The notes under the pieces are model-generated. The model saw nothing but the letters and a program-made list of their open reading frames with translations. It searched no databases and was not told the DNA's origin. A program made the position numbers and the translations under genes. A stretch of DNA of 64,000 bases from Maribellus comscasis (GTDB taxonomy: Bacteria > Bacteroidota > Bacteroidia > Bacteroidales > Prolixibacteraceae), in NCBI RefSeq assembly GCF_009762775.1, contig NZ_CP046401.1:4364001-4428000 (forward strand), read 5' to 3'. Positions 35,753-44,030 of the stretch are shown one piece after another; the stretch's first letter is position 1; each line of letters opens with the position of its first letter.

Positions 35753-37177
35753 ATGGGAGATCCAAAAGGTTTTATGACAGTGCCGCGCAAGGAAGCGGGT
35801 TATCGTCCAACAAAAGAAAGGATTTACGACTACGGTGAAGTTGAGCAAACCTTAAATGAAAAAGACAGACAACTTCAGGCTTCACGGTGTATGGATTGTG
35901 GAATTCCTTTTTGCCACTGGGGGTGCCCGGTAGGAAGTAAAATTCCGGAATGGCAGGATGCACTGTACAGAGGAAGAAAAGATGAAGCTTATTATATTTT
36001 ACACTCAACAAACAGTTTCCCGGAAATAACCGGACGTGTTTGCCCAGCTCCCTGCGAAAAATCGTGTGTGCTGGCCATTCATGAAGAATCGGTTACCATA
36101 CGCGAGAATGAATGTGCAACTGTCGAGCAGGCATTTGAGGCAGGTATTGTTGTTCCCAATCCGCCAAAAACAAGAACCGGTAAAAAGGTAGCGGTAATTG
36201 GGTCGGGACCAGCTGGTCTTTCAGCGGCCGATTTGTTAAACCGTGCAGGCCATCTGGTTACGGTTTTTGAAAAGAATGATGCCATTGGTGGTTTGCTTCG
36301 TTACGGAATTCCTGATTTTAAACTGAATAAAGGAATTATTGACCGAAGATTAAATCTTTTTCTTGATGAAGGAATTGAATTTAAAACCAATGTGAATGTT
36401 GGTGTCGACGTAACTAAAAAGGATTTATTGGCCGAGTATGACGCAGTGTTGCTTGCAATAGGAGCCGAACAGCCGCGAAATTTACCGGTTGAAGGAAGGG
36501 ACCTGAACGGTGTACATTTCGCAATGGACTTTTTAATGCAGCAAAATAAAGTGGTTGCCGGTCAAAGTTTTTCAGAGGAAGAAAGAATTCTTGCAAAAGA
36601 TAAAAATGTTTTGGTTATTGGAGGTGGAGATACCGGGTCTGACTGTGTAGGTACTTCCATCAGACAGAAAGCAACGTCGGTAACGCAAATCGAGATTTTA
36701 CCAAAACCACCGGAAAAAAGGGTGGATAATAATCCCTGGCCCTATTGGCCCAATACCTTGCGTACATCAAGTTCGCACAAAGAGGGGTGTGAACGTCGCT
36801 GGAGCTTGTCGACCAAGAGATTTATAGGTGATGAAAGCGGCACATTGAAACAGGTTGAGATTGTTCAGGTTGAATGGACAAACGAAGACGGTCGGTGGGT
36901 AATGAATGAAGTTCCCGGAACAAATGAAATTCTGGATATAGATTTGGTATTGCTTGCCATGGGATTTACCCAACCTGTTCATGTTGGGCTACTCGACGAG
37001 CTTGATGTTGAGTATGACCAGCGTGGTAATGTAAAAGTAAACGAAGAGAAACAAACCTCAGTCGAAAATATATTTGCTGCCGGAGATGTTGAAAAAGGAG
37101 CAAGTTTAGTTGTTCACGCTATTGAAGCCGGTAAAGTTGCAGCAAAAAATGTAGATGAGTTTCTGCGCAAAAATTAA
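35753..37177 (+). CDS. gltD: glutamate synthase small subunit
   Basis: GltD takes electrons from NADPH through FAD and passes them to GltB. The 474-aa protein starts with two cysteine clusters for 4Fe-4S centres (CMDCGIPFCHWGCP and CPAPCEKSC), then a FAD-binding GSGPAGLSAAD near 148-158 and an NAD(P)-binding GGGDTGSD near 291-298. It completes the gltBD operon and is closed by a structured, T-tailed element at 37242-37339. Confidence 0.96.
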   Translation: MGDPKGFMTVPRKEAGYRPTKERIYDYGEVEQTLNEKDRQLQASRCMDCGIPFCHWGCPVGSKIPEWQDALYRGRKDEAYYILHSTNSFPEITGRVCPAPCEKSCVLAIHEESVTIRENECATVEQAFEAGIVVPNPPKTRTGKKVAVIGSGPAGLSAADLLNRAGHLVTVFEKNDAIGGLLRYGIPDFKLNKGIIDRRLNLFLDEGIEFKTNVNVGVDVTKKDLLAEYDAVLLAIGAEQPRNLPVEGRDLNGVHFAMDFLMQQNKVVAGQSFSEEERILAKDKNVLVIGGGDTGSDCVGTSIRQKATSVTQIEILPKPPEKRVDNNPWPYWPNTLRTSSSHKEGCERRWSLSTKRFIGDESGTLKQVEIVQVEWTNEDGRWVMNEVPGTNEILDIDLVLLAMGFTQPVHVGLLDELDVEYDQRGNVKVNEEKQTSVENIFAAGDVEKGASLVVHAIEAGKVAAKNVDEFLRKN

Positions 37178-37241
37178 ATAGTTATTTTTTTATAGAAATT
37201 GAACTTAAGTAGACCAAAAAATTCCAAATAGTGCAGTTTTT

Positions 37242-37339
37242 AGGAGGTAGCCGGTAAACAGGATATTATTTTTGAAATCCAATTATGCTAATCACTTTCC
37301 CTTGATCGTTTAGCGAAATACCGGTTCCTCCTTTTTTTT
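37242..37339 (+). terminator. three-way-junction RNA element closing gltBD
   Basis: An outer helix joins AGGAGG (37242-37247) to CCTCCT (37327-37332) and CCGGTA (37251-37256) to TACCGG (37319-37324). Inside are two hairpins: GGAT/ATCC (37261-37280) and GCTAA/TTAGC (37287-37314). The outer helix runs into T8. It acts at least as the gltBD terminator; the elaborate fold could also be a 3'-derived small RNA. Confidence 0.55.
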
Positions 37340-37366
37340 ATGTGAATTCTTTAGATTTTGAGCACT

Positions 37367-38311
37367 CTATGTTGTGAGTGGGATATTTTCAGGGCGTTTA
37401 TGTTTCCAGCGCCTGTGCGACCAAAGATAAAATTCAGGTTCTTCTTTTATAATCTCTTCTACCTTCCGAACATATCCCAGCAAAATATCTTTCTCTTTTT
37501 CTTCCTTCGGATTTAAAAAAAGTGGAGTGACCTCTACTTCATATTTGCCCCTTCCAACTTTGGTTGTCCGGTGGAAATAGATCGGCTGCCCTGTTTTTTT
37601 AGCAATTTTTTCAGGGCCGGAGAAAAAAGGCGCCTCCCGGTTTAAAAACATTGTCCAGAATTGTGAGGTTGCTTTTGGCGTTTGATCGGCAGCCAACCAC
37701 AAAATAGTTGGTTTGCCGCGCCTGTTGAAATCAAAAATTGCCCGGGCCGATTTATGGACAGGAGTACAAATTCCGCCCCACTGCTCCCTCGATTTTAAAA
37801 GAAATTTTTCAAATGCCTGGTTTCCACGCATTGGATTATAGATCATTAAAATAATGTGTCCCAGATAGAGTTGTATTGTACTGCACCATTCCCAATTGTT
37901 ATGGTGCATTGCCAATACTATTACATTTTCTCCTTTTTCAAAATGGCTGTTTAAGAGGTCGGTACCTTTATAACGAATTCGTTTGTTTGCCTGTTTTTCG
38001 TTTAAACTGTAAAGTTTTATCGTTTCCAGCGAAAGGTCACAAAAATGGCGGTAAAATTTTCCGGCTATTTTGTTTATCTCTTCACTAGTTTTTTCGGGGA
38101 AAGCATAAGTCAGGTTTTCAATAATAACTTTTTTGCGGTATTTAATAACAAATCTTACAACAACGTAAAAAAAATCAGAGATGCCATAAATAACCCAAAA
38201 AGGCAAATGCGAAATTCCAATTAGAACACCTGCGAGAATTTTGTTCAGCGCTCTTTTCCAAAAATTTTCATAATACTTTTTCTCTTTTTTTGAGAGTTCT
38301 TTGTCAATCAT
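37367..38311 (-). CDS. LpxL/HtrB-type lysophospholipid acyltransferase 1
   Basis: Members of this family add acyl chains to lipid A or related lipids at the inner membrane. The frame extends to 38368, overlapping the upstream paralogue, but the ATG at 38311 leaves a 14-base gap and is preferred (314 aa). A hydrophobic anchor lies at 25-55, and the catalytic H-x4-E is H136-E141 in MHHNNWEW. The late motif near WSHRRWKHKRPENIP is shared with the neighbour. The two proteins are clearly paralogues, so one likely has a different acceptor or acyl donor. Confidence 0.88.
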   Translation of the reverse strand: MIDKELSKKEKKYYENFWKRALNKILAGVLIGISHLPFWVIYGISDFFYVVVRFVIKYRKKVIIENLTYAFPEKTSEEINKIAGKFYRHFCDLSLETIKLYSLNEKQANKRIRYKGTDLLNSHFEKGENVIVLAMHHNNWEWCSTIQLYLGHIILMIYNPMRGNQAFEKFLLKSREQWGGICTPVHKSARAIFDFNRRGKPTILWLAADQTPKATSQFWTMFLNREAPFFSGPEKIAKKTGQPIYFHRTTKVGRGKYEVEVTPLFLNPKEEKEKDILLGYVRKVEEIIKEEPEFYLWSHRRWKHKRPENIPLTT

Positions 38312-38325
38312 GGCTTCTTTGTAAA

Positions 38326-39219
38326 TTAGTTTTGCAAAGGTACATTTTCTGGTCGTTTGTGTTTCCATCTTTTATGCGACCAAAGATAAAATTCCGGATT
38401 TTTACAAATAATTTCCTCCATCTTTTGGATGTATATTTTCAGAATTTCTTTTTCGCTAAAATCCTTAGGATTTTCAATCAACAAATCAAAACTGGTTACA
38501 TATTTTCCACGCGATATTTTTTCTACTCTCTGAAAAAATACCGGATAGTTAAAACGTTTTGGAATAGATGCCGGTCCGGGGTAAAACATCGTCTCCTGGT
38601 TTAAAAAAGTATACCAAAGCGAATGAAAAGAAGGGGGAGTTTGGTCTCCACCCAGTCCAATAAAAATCAGTTCCTTCTTTTGATCTGCCCTGATAATTCT
38701 CCTTAATATATTTGAATTGCTTACCAACTCTGCTCCCTGTTTTTCTCGTGACGAATTTATCAACACATCAAATTTTTTGTTATGAAGCGGTTTGTACACC
38801 CCAATAACACGGTGTTTTATTTTACGGGGCAGACAATTGGTCCATTCCCAGTTGCTATAATGCATGGTAAGTACTGCAACACTTTTGCCTTTATCAAAAT
38901 AATGGTTAATACTTTTTGGGTTTTTTATTAACATTCTTTTTTCATAATCAGAATCTTTCATATCTAACATTTTAATTGATTCGAAAATCAAATCACAAAG
39001 ATGTCTGAAATATTTTTTTTTGATAATTATTATTTCCTGGTGCGACTTTTCAGGAAAAGAGTTTTTTAGGTTTTGAAGGACTACATCTTTTCTGTACTTA
39101 ATGACATAGAAAACAATGAAATAAAAAATGTCGGATAAAAAATAGATAAGGGTGAAAGGAAGTTTGGAAATTAGTCGCAGAAAAAGAATGCCGGTGTCAG
39201 TCAAAATTTTTGATCGCAT
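38326..39219 (-). CDS. LpxL/HtrB-type lysophospholipid acyltransferase 2
   Basis: A 297-aa paralogue of the downstream gene: N-terminal membrane segment (10-42), catalytic H-x4-E at H120-E125 (MHYSNWEW), FYPGPASIP and the same ending (LWSHKRWKHKRPENVP). A possible -7 box TAGCTTTG lies just upstream on the minus strand (39246-39239). It is the first gene of a two-gene unit and is divergent from the glycerophosphodiesterase. Confidence 0.88.
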   Translation of the reverse strand: MRSKILTDTGILFLRLISKLPFTLIYFLSDIFYFIVFYVIKYRKDVVLQNLKNSFPEKSHQEIIIIKKKYFRHLCDLIFESIKMLDMKDSDYEKRMLIKNPKSINHYFDKGKSVAVLTMHYSNWEWTNCLPRKIKHRVIGVYKPLHNKKFDVLINSSREKQGAELVSNSNILRRIIRADQKKELIFIGLGGDQTPPSFHSLWYTFLNQETMFYPGPASIPKRFNYPVFFQRVEKISRGKYVTSFDLLIENPKDFSEKEILKIYIQKMEEIICKNPEFYLWSHKRWKHKRPENVPLQN

Positions 39220-39238
39220 AAATATGTTTAAGTGTTCA

Positions 39239-39246
39239 CAAAGCTA
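39239..39246 (-). promoter_or_regulatory. -7 promoter element of the acyltransferase pair
   Basis: TAGCTTTG on the minus strand, 19 bases upstream of the start at 39219, matches TAnnTTTG. No -33 TTTG at the usual distance. Confidence 0.4.
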
Positions 39247-39317
39247 CGTTTTTTAAGCCATTTTTCATGAAAAATCTACTTATCCTTACTATCTTTCGGT
39301 CAATAAAAATTGGAAAC

Positions 39318-40094
39318 ATGAAAACACAAATAACAATTATCGCTATCTTTTTTTCTTTGAATTTATTGGCTCAAAATACAATTATTGCCCATAGGGGTGC
39401 TTCATACCTGGCTCCTGAAAATACCGTTGCATCAACAAACCTTGCCTGGGAATTGGGAGCCGATGCTGTTGAAGTGGATATTTATCTCACAAAGGATAAC
39501 CGGGTAATGGTTATTCATGATAAGGACACCAAAAGAACATGCTCAGGGAAAAAGAACCTGACCATTGAGGATACGCCGTCGATGTTGCTGCGCGATTTGG
39601 ATGCCGGCGTTTGGAAAGATGAAAAATACAAAGGCGAAAAAATTCCTTTTCTTTCTGAGATAATTGAGACGGTGCCTGATGGGAAAAAATTAGTGGTTGA
39701 GATAAAATGTGGCAAAGAGGTAGTTCCACATCTTGAACGAATAATAGAGAAATCAGGTAAGCTCCGCCAGATTGTTTTTATAAGTTTTGACTGGGATGCG
39801 ATTGCTGATGCAAAAGAACAGTTTCCTGAAAATAAATGTTATTGGTTAAGTTCATCAAAATCGGCTGTAAAAAGGAAAGTTGCCGACGTGGCAACCACAG
39901 GACTTGATGGAATAAATCTGAATCATTCAATTATCGATGAAGAAATGATGGCGTTGGCAAAAGAAAATAATCTCGAAGTGCTGTCGTGGACAATTGATGA
40001 CCCGAAAGAAGCACAGAGGCTGACTAATTTGGGTGTGACTGGAATTACTACCAACCGGCCCAAATGGCTAAAGGAAGAGATGGCTAAATTATAA
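39318..40094 (+). CDS. secreted glycerophosphodiester phosphodiesterase
   Basis: GDPD enzymes hydrolyse glycerophosphodiesters released from phospholipids to glycerol-3-phosphate and an alcohol. The ATG at 39318 gives a signal peptide (1-19, ending LLAQ) and 258 aa; an in-frame ATG at 39267 would bury that signal. The metal and catalytic residues are present: H25-R26 (HRGAS), the pair E52 and D54 (EVDIYLTKD) and H67 (VIHDKD). It follows two lipid acyltransferases on the other strand, so the neighbourhood has a membrane-lipid flavour. Confidence 0.92.
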   Translation: MKTQITIIAIFFSLNLLAQNTIIAHRGASYLAPENTVASTNLAWELGADAVEVDIYLTKDNRVMVIHDKDTKRTCSGKKNLTIEDTPSMLLRDLDAGVWKDEKYKGEKIPFLSEIIETVPDGKKLVVEIKCGKEVVPHLERIIEKSGKLRQIVFISFDWDAIADAKEQFPENKCYWLSSSKSAVKRKVADVATTGLDGINLNHSIIDEEMMALAKENNLEVLSWTIDDPKEAQRLTNLGVTGITTNRPKWLKEEMAKL

Positions 40095-40098
40095 AAAA

Positions 40099-40122
40099 GG
40101 ATTTCCCTCAACAGGGAAATCC
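40099..40122 (+). terminator. hairpin after the phosphodiesterase gene
   Basis: GGATTTCCCT pairs perfectly with AGGGAAATCC around CAAC, 4 bases after the stop. The downstream T content is low (TAAAATTC), so it may stabilise the 3' end more than terminate. Confidence 0.55.
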
Positions 40123-40175
40123 TAAAATTCAGGTTTTCTGAAATGTGTTTGGACTGGCCGAGGCATGCTAAATTG

Positions 40176-40388
40176 TTATTTTCTGAATATTGCTCTCTGA
40201 ACGGTAAACGCCCAACTGTAGTTTTTAATATCAGTATCCCCAAAATCAGCAACACGGGTAAATACCTTGAATGTCTGATAGTGTAAGTTCCTCTTTTTAC
40301 CTCAAATCCAATTTGTGATTTTGCCGGAGAAAAGCAGAATATTCCTGTAACTATAAGAATTATTATTAGCAGATTTTGTAAAGATCAT
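40176..40388 (-). pseudogene. decayed small secreted-protein gene
   Basis: Three minus-strand frames contain consecutive pieces of what looks like one protein: a short ATG start (MIFTKS, ATG at 40388), a signal-peptide-like piece in a second frame (LIVTGIFCFSPAKSQ, then IGFEVKRG), and a C-terminal piece in a third (FTRVADFGDTDIKNYSWAF, stop at 40176). Two shifts would be needed to join them. I do not recognise the family. Alternatively each piece is chance, but three adjoining protein-like pieces on one strand are unusual. Confidence 0.35.
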
Positions 40389-40568
40389 CTCATCGATTTT
40401 GGTTTCTAAAAGTTTATCAACACAATATTAGCTCAGCATTGTGTTAATGCTTTTTAATAGAAGCGAACTTTTGTTAATTAAATCTTACGCTTGTTATGAG
40501 GGTTTAAAAAATGTAAAAATGGGGACGTTCGCAGGCTAATTGTGTTAAAATATTTTTCAATATGAAAC
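40389..40568. other. non-coding spacer, remainder of a 532-base gap
   Basis: No ORF seen. It contains one inverted repeat, AACACAAT (40419-40426) with ATTGTGTT (40438-40445), followed by a short T5, of unknown role. Confidence 0.4.
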
Positions 40569-40606
40569 AAAAAACCGGATTTACTTTTTTGTGAATCCGG
40601 TTTTTT
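40569..40606. terminator. terminator of the M3 peptidase gene
   Basis: AAAAAACCGGATT pairs with AATCCGGTTTTTT; A and T tracts on both sides make it bidirectional. It lies 20 bases downstream of the peptidase stop on the minus strand. Confidence 0.85.
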
Positions 40607-40626
40607 ATATGTTTTACGCTGATATT

Positions 40627-42762
40627 TTACCGAACAGCTATGCCACGGTTTTTCAACATCGGGTTGATATTGGGTTCCCGCCCCGCAAAATTATAATACA
40701 TTTCATTATAATCTTCAGTATTTCCTCTTGATAAAATCAGTTTTCTGAAACGTTGCCCGTTTTTAAAGCTAAGTCCGCCATTCTCTTCAAACCAGGCAAA
40801 AGCATCCTGATCAAGCATTTCAGCCCAGAGATAGGCATAATATCCGGCAGAATAACCGTTACTCCAAATGTGTAAGAAATATGAAGAACGATAGCGTGGC
40901 GGCACTTGTGGAATATCCAGTTTGTTTTTTGCCAGAGCTTCAGAGTCAAATTTGTCAGCCGAATCAATATCTGTACCGGCTTTTATGGTGTGCCATTCCA
41001 TATCCAGTTCAGAGGCTGCTAATATTTCAGTTAAAGCGTATCCCTGATTAAAAGTTACCGACTTTTTAATTTTGCTGACCAGCTCCTCCGGCATGGGCGC
41101 TCCGGTTTTATAGTGTTTTGCATAGTTTTGAAACACATCAGGATAAAGGGCCCAGTGTTCGTTAAATTGTGACGGTAATTCTACAAAGTCGCGGGCAACA
41201 TTTGTTCCCGAAAGACTTGGATACGTTTGATCAGCAAATATACCGTGAAGTGCATGTCCAAATTCATGAAACATAGTGGTTACATCATCATAACTAATAA
41301 GAGCCGGCTCTCCTTCTGCCGGTTTTGTATAATTGCATACGTTATATACCACCGGTTTGGTTCCGAGTAGTTTTGATTGTCCAACAACATTACTCATCCA
41401 GGCTCCTCCTGATTTATTGTCTCTTTGGAAATAGTCGCAGTAAAATAGTGCAAGCTCACTGTCGTCTGCATCTTTAACTTCGTAAACTCTCATGTCAGGA
41501 TTATAGACAGGAATATCTGTTCTGCGCTCAAAACTCAAGCCGTATAAACGGCTGGCAGCATAAAAAACGCCGTTTTCCAGAACATTAAACAGTTCGAAAT
41601 AAGGTTTTATCTGATCTTCATCCAAATCATAACGCTCTTTACGAAGTTGTTCTGCATACATATTCCAGTCGTATGGCTGCAGTTTAAAACCGCCTTTGTC
41701 TCTGTCTATAAGTACCTGGAGGTCTGTTGCTTCTTTTCTGGCATTGGCAGTAGCCGGAGGAATAAGTTTCCCGAGGAATGACTCAACTGATTGCGGAGTC
41801 TTGGCCATCTGATCCTGAAGTGTCCATGCTGCGAAGTTTGAGAATCCAAGTAAGTCCGCTTTTTTTGCCCTTATCTCTGCAAGACGTTGAATAACATCTC
41901 GTGTGTCATTTTCATCTCCTTTTTCGGTTCGGGTCCACGAAGCTTCAAATAATTTTTGTCTGGTATCCCGATCCGTCAGCGACTGTAATAAAGGTTGCTG
42001 TGTTGTATTTTGGAGTGAAATCAGGTATTTTCCTTCTTTTCCTGCATTAGCAGCATTTTTTGCAGCTTGTTTTATCTGACTTTCCGAAAGACCTTTTAAT
42101 TCGGCATCGCTATCAACAACCAAAGCCCCCGCTTTGGTTCCGGTAAGAAGCTGATTGGTAAACTTTGCACTCAGAAGGGCATCTTCTTCGTTTAGTTTTT
42201 TTAATTTTTCCTTGGCTTCTGCCGGAAGGTTAGCCCCGGCCCGTGTAAATTCATCGTAATAATATTGTAAGAGACGCGTTGATTCGTTATCAAGATCCAG
42301 TTCATTTTTTTTCTGATAAATTGTTTTGATGCGATTGAACAGATTGTCATTTAAGGTAATGGCATCCTGTAATCCTGCTAGTTTTGGCGCAATTTCTTCC
42401 TGCAAATCCTGTAGCGTATCATTGGTGTTGGCTCCGGAAAGCATTTCAAAAACATTCAATGTACGTGTCAAAAGTTTACCACTTTTTTCCAGCGCAACCA
42501 GGGTGTTTTCAAAAGTTGGCTCCTCCGGGTTGTCGGCAATCTGTTCTATTTCTGCCAGTTGTTGTTTAATCCCCTCTTCCAGGGCAGGTGCAAAATGACT
42601 GTTTTTAATTTTTGTAAAATCAGGCGCCTGAAACGGCAACGTGCTGACTTTCATAAATGGATTTTCTGTCTTTCCCATTGATTCTTTTTTCTTTTTTGTT
42701 TCGTTGCATGACGCTAAAATCAGAACGAGCAGCCCCATTGCAACAATTGATAGTTTTTTCAT
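40627..42762 (-). CDS. M3 family peptidyl-dipeptidase lipoprotein (Dcp-like)
   Basis: A zinc metallopeptidase that cleaves dipeptides or oligopeptides. The 711-aa protein starts with a lipoprotein signal (lipobox LASC, C19), so it is exported, unlike cytoplasmic oligopeptidase A. The zinc motif HEFGH is at 499-503 and the glutamate ligand is expected about 25 residues later (FVELPSQFNEHW). Length minus the signal equals Dcp. It is separated from the upstream P-loop gene by a 121-base gap with a strong stem, so it probably has its own promoter. Confidence 0.93.
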   Translation of the reverse strand: MKKLSIVAMGLLVLILASCNETKKKKESMGKTENPFMKVSTLPFQAPDFTKIKNSHFAPALEEGIKQQLAEIEQIADNPEEPTFENTLVALEKSGKLLTRTLNVFEMLSGANTNDTLQDLQEEIAPKLAGLQDAITLNDNLFNRIKTIYQKKNELDLDNESTRLLQYYYDEFTRAGANLPAEAKEKLKKLNEEDALLSAKFTNQLLTGTKAGALVVDSDAELKGLSESQIKQAAKNAANAGKEGKYLISLQNTTQQPLLQSLTDRDTRQKLFEASWTRTEKGDENDTRDVIQRLAEIRAKKADLLGFSNFAAWTLQDQMAKTPQSVESFLGKLIPPATANARKEATDLQVLIDRDKGGFKLQPYDWNMYAEQLRKERYDLDEDQIKPYFELFNVLENGVFYAASRLYGLSFERRTDIPVYNPDMRVYEVKDADDSELALFYCDYFQRDNKSGGAWMSNVVGQSKLLGTKPVVYNVCNYTKPAEGEPALISYDDVTTMFHEFGHALHGIFADQTYPSLSGTNVARDFVELPSQFNEHWALYPDVFQNYAKHYKTGAPMPEELVSKIKKSVTFNQGYALTEILAASELDMEWHTIKAGTDIDSADKFDSEALAKNKLDIPQVPPRYRSSYFLHIWSNGYSAGYYAYLWAEMLDQDAFAWFEENGGLSFKNGQRFRKLILSRGNTEDYNEMYYNFAGREPNINPMLKNRGIAVR

Positions 42763-42857
42763 TTTCCAAATAGTTAATCGAATTTATTCCCGAAATTTCT
42801 TATCCGTTTGCTTGTTGAACATTCAGAAAAAACAATTTCGAAATTACAATATTTTAA

Positions 42858-42897
42858 GGCAGATAAATAAAGAGAAGCACTTTTTATTTTATCTGCC
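42858..42897 (-). terminator. hairpin at the end of the P-loop gene
   Basis: GGCAGATAAA and TTTATCTGCC form a 10-bp stem whose first arm includes the last codons of the P-loop gene. The following sequence is TTAAAATATT, so termination may be weak. Confidence 0.45.
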
Positions 42898-43414
42898 ACG
42901 TATTTTTAAAGATTAATTTCTGAGGTGAAGGATAAAACTTTTTTCCATCGGATATTACAACTAAATCCGCTTTTAATAGCATTCTTTCCATAGCTTTTTG
43001 GCTAAATTCTTCGTCAGGGAGGACAACAAGAAACAGCCCTGGTTTGATTATTTTTACAAGCGAAGCCGATTCGACAAGCACAGGAATTTTGTTTGGAAGA
43101 ATTTTTTTTATTGCTGAAAAAGCGTTTTGTAATCCGTCGTCTTTTGCCAGAATAAGATAACTTTTTACAGCCCCGTTTTGCAGATAACGCGAAGAATCTT
43201 TCCCTGATGTTTTATCTTCTTCTTCAAAAAGGGCCCAGTTTTCGCCTTTTTGAATTTCAGTCAATCCTTTTGTTATTTTATGAAAGTGGGGAGTGATTTT
43301 TATAGCCACCGGACTTTTTTCTTTCTCATTTTGAAGTATCTGGCAAGCCAGGGTGGTTTTCCCTACGTTTTGTCCACTTCCGGCGATTACAAGAATGTTA
43401 TCCAGTTTTTCCAT
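42884..43414 (-). CDS. P-loop NTPase, MobB/DTB-synthetase-like
   Basis: A 176-aa protein with Walker A GSGQNVGKTT (12-21), the deviant form seen in MobB, dethiobiotin synthetase and related SIMIBI-class NTPases. The rest is only weakly familiar: a core IKITPHFHKITKG after the first helix and a central LVESASLV strand. MobB-like proteins bind GTP in molybdenum-cofactor synthesis, but no Mo-cofactor gene is nearby, so that role is not supported. It overlaps the methyltransferase by 17 bases and is probably translated with it. Confidence 0.65.
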   Translation of the reverse strand: MEKLDNILVIAGSGQNVGKTTLACQILQNEKEKSPVAIKITPHFHKITKGLTEIQKGENWALFEEEDKTSGKDSSRYLQNGAVKSYLILAKDDGLQNAFSAIKKILPNKIPVLVESASLVKIIKPGLFLVVLPDEEFSQKAMERMLLKADLVVISDGKKFYPSPQKLIFKNTWQIK

Positions 43415-44027
43415 CTTTCTCTTTTCCGTTTGCTAAAGCAACAACCAATTGAAAAGTATCACGGGCAAAGTAAACTGATTTTTTTATGGCCAACCCGTTT
43501 TCTTTCAAAACGTTTTCCAAACCACCATTTTTGCAGAACTTTCTGAAATTCCTGTGGTGCTCCCTTCCTGCAATAAATTCTGCCCATCGGCTTCCGTAAC
43601 CCGCAATATTTTTAGGTAGCGGAACCGAATAATCTACAATTACAATTTTTGCGGAAATTCGTTTCATCTCACCCAAAATAGATGAATACAGCAAAGGAGA
43701 AAACTGATGTAAAGCCAGCGACATCGTTGCCACATCAAATTCTTTTTCTTTAAAATGGACCAATTGTGTAGCGTCGCAAACTTTAAAACCAGTATTTTCA
43801 AATCCTTGTTTAATTTTCGTTTGAGCAGCTTTTTTTATCATTGACGAAGAAAGATCTACTCCCATAACAAATTCAGCATTTTTAGCCAGTTCGAAAACCT
43901 GGGCACCTGTTCCGCAAGCTACATCAATAATTTTTTGTTGTGGTTCGATATGAGCTGCTACTTTTTTTCTCATTTTCACCAAAACCGGATCGACAAAAGC
44001 GCCGTAAAATCCTCCTGATTCAACCAT
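43398..44027 (-). CDS. class I SAM-dependent methyltransferase
   Basis: A 209-aa methyltransferase with motif I DVACGTGAQVFEL (35-47), an acidic residue after motif II (GVDLSSSM) and motif post I FKVCDATQL. The pattern is UbiE/menaquinone methyltransferase-like, but the small size and lack of quinone genes nearby leave the substrate open. It starts 3 bases after the esterase and overlaps the P-loop gene, so the three minus-strand genes form an operon. Confidence 0.8.
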   Translation of the reverse strand: MVESGGFYGAFVDPVLVKMRKKVAAHIEPQQKIIDVACGTGAQVFELAKNAEFVMGVDLSSSMIKKAAQTKIKQGFENTGFKVCDATQLVHFKEKEFDVATMSLALHQFSPLLYSSILGEMKRISAKIVIVDYSVPLPKNIAGYGSRWAEFIAGREHHRNFRKFCKNGGLENVLKENGLAIKKSVYFARDTFQLVVALANGKEKDGKTG

Positions 44028-44030
44028 AAA

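Noticed and set aside
38312..38368. Longer start of acyltransferase 1
   Set aside because: It would overlap the upstream paralogue by 43 bases and adds a non-homologous segment.
39923..40255. Minus-strand ORF of 110 codons overlapping the phosphodiesterase gene
   Set aside because: Two thirds is antisense to a real gene; the part beyond it contains the relic described separately in other frames.
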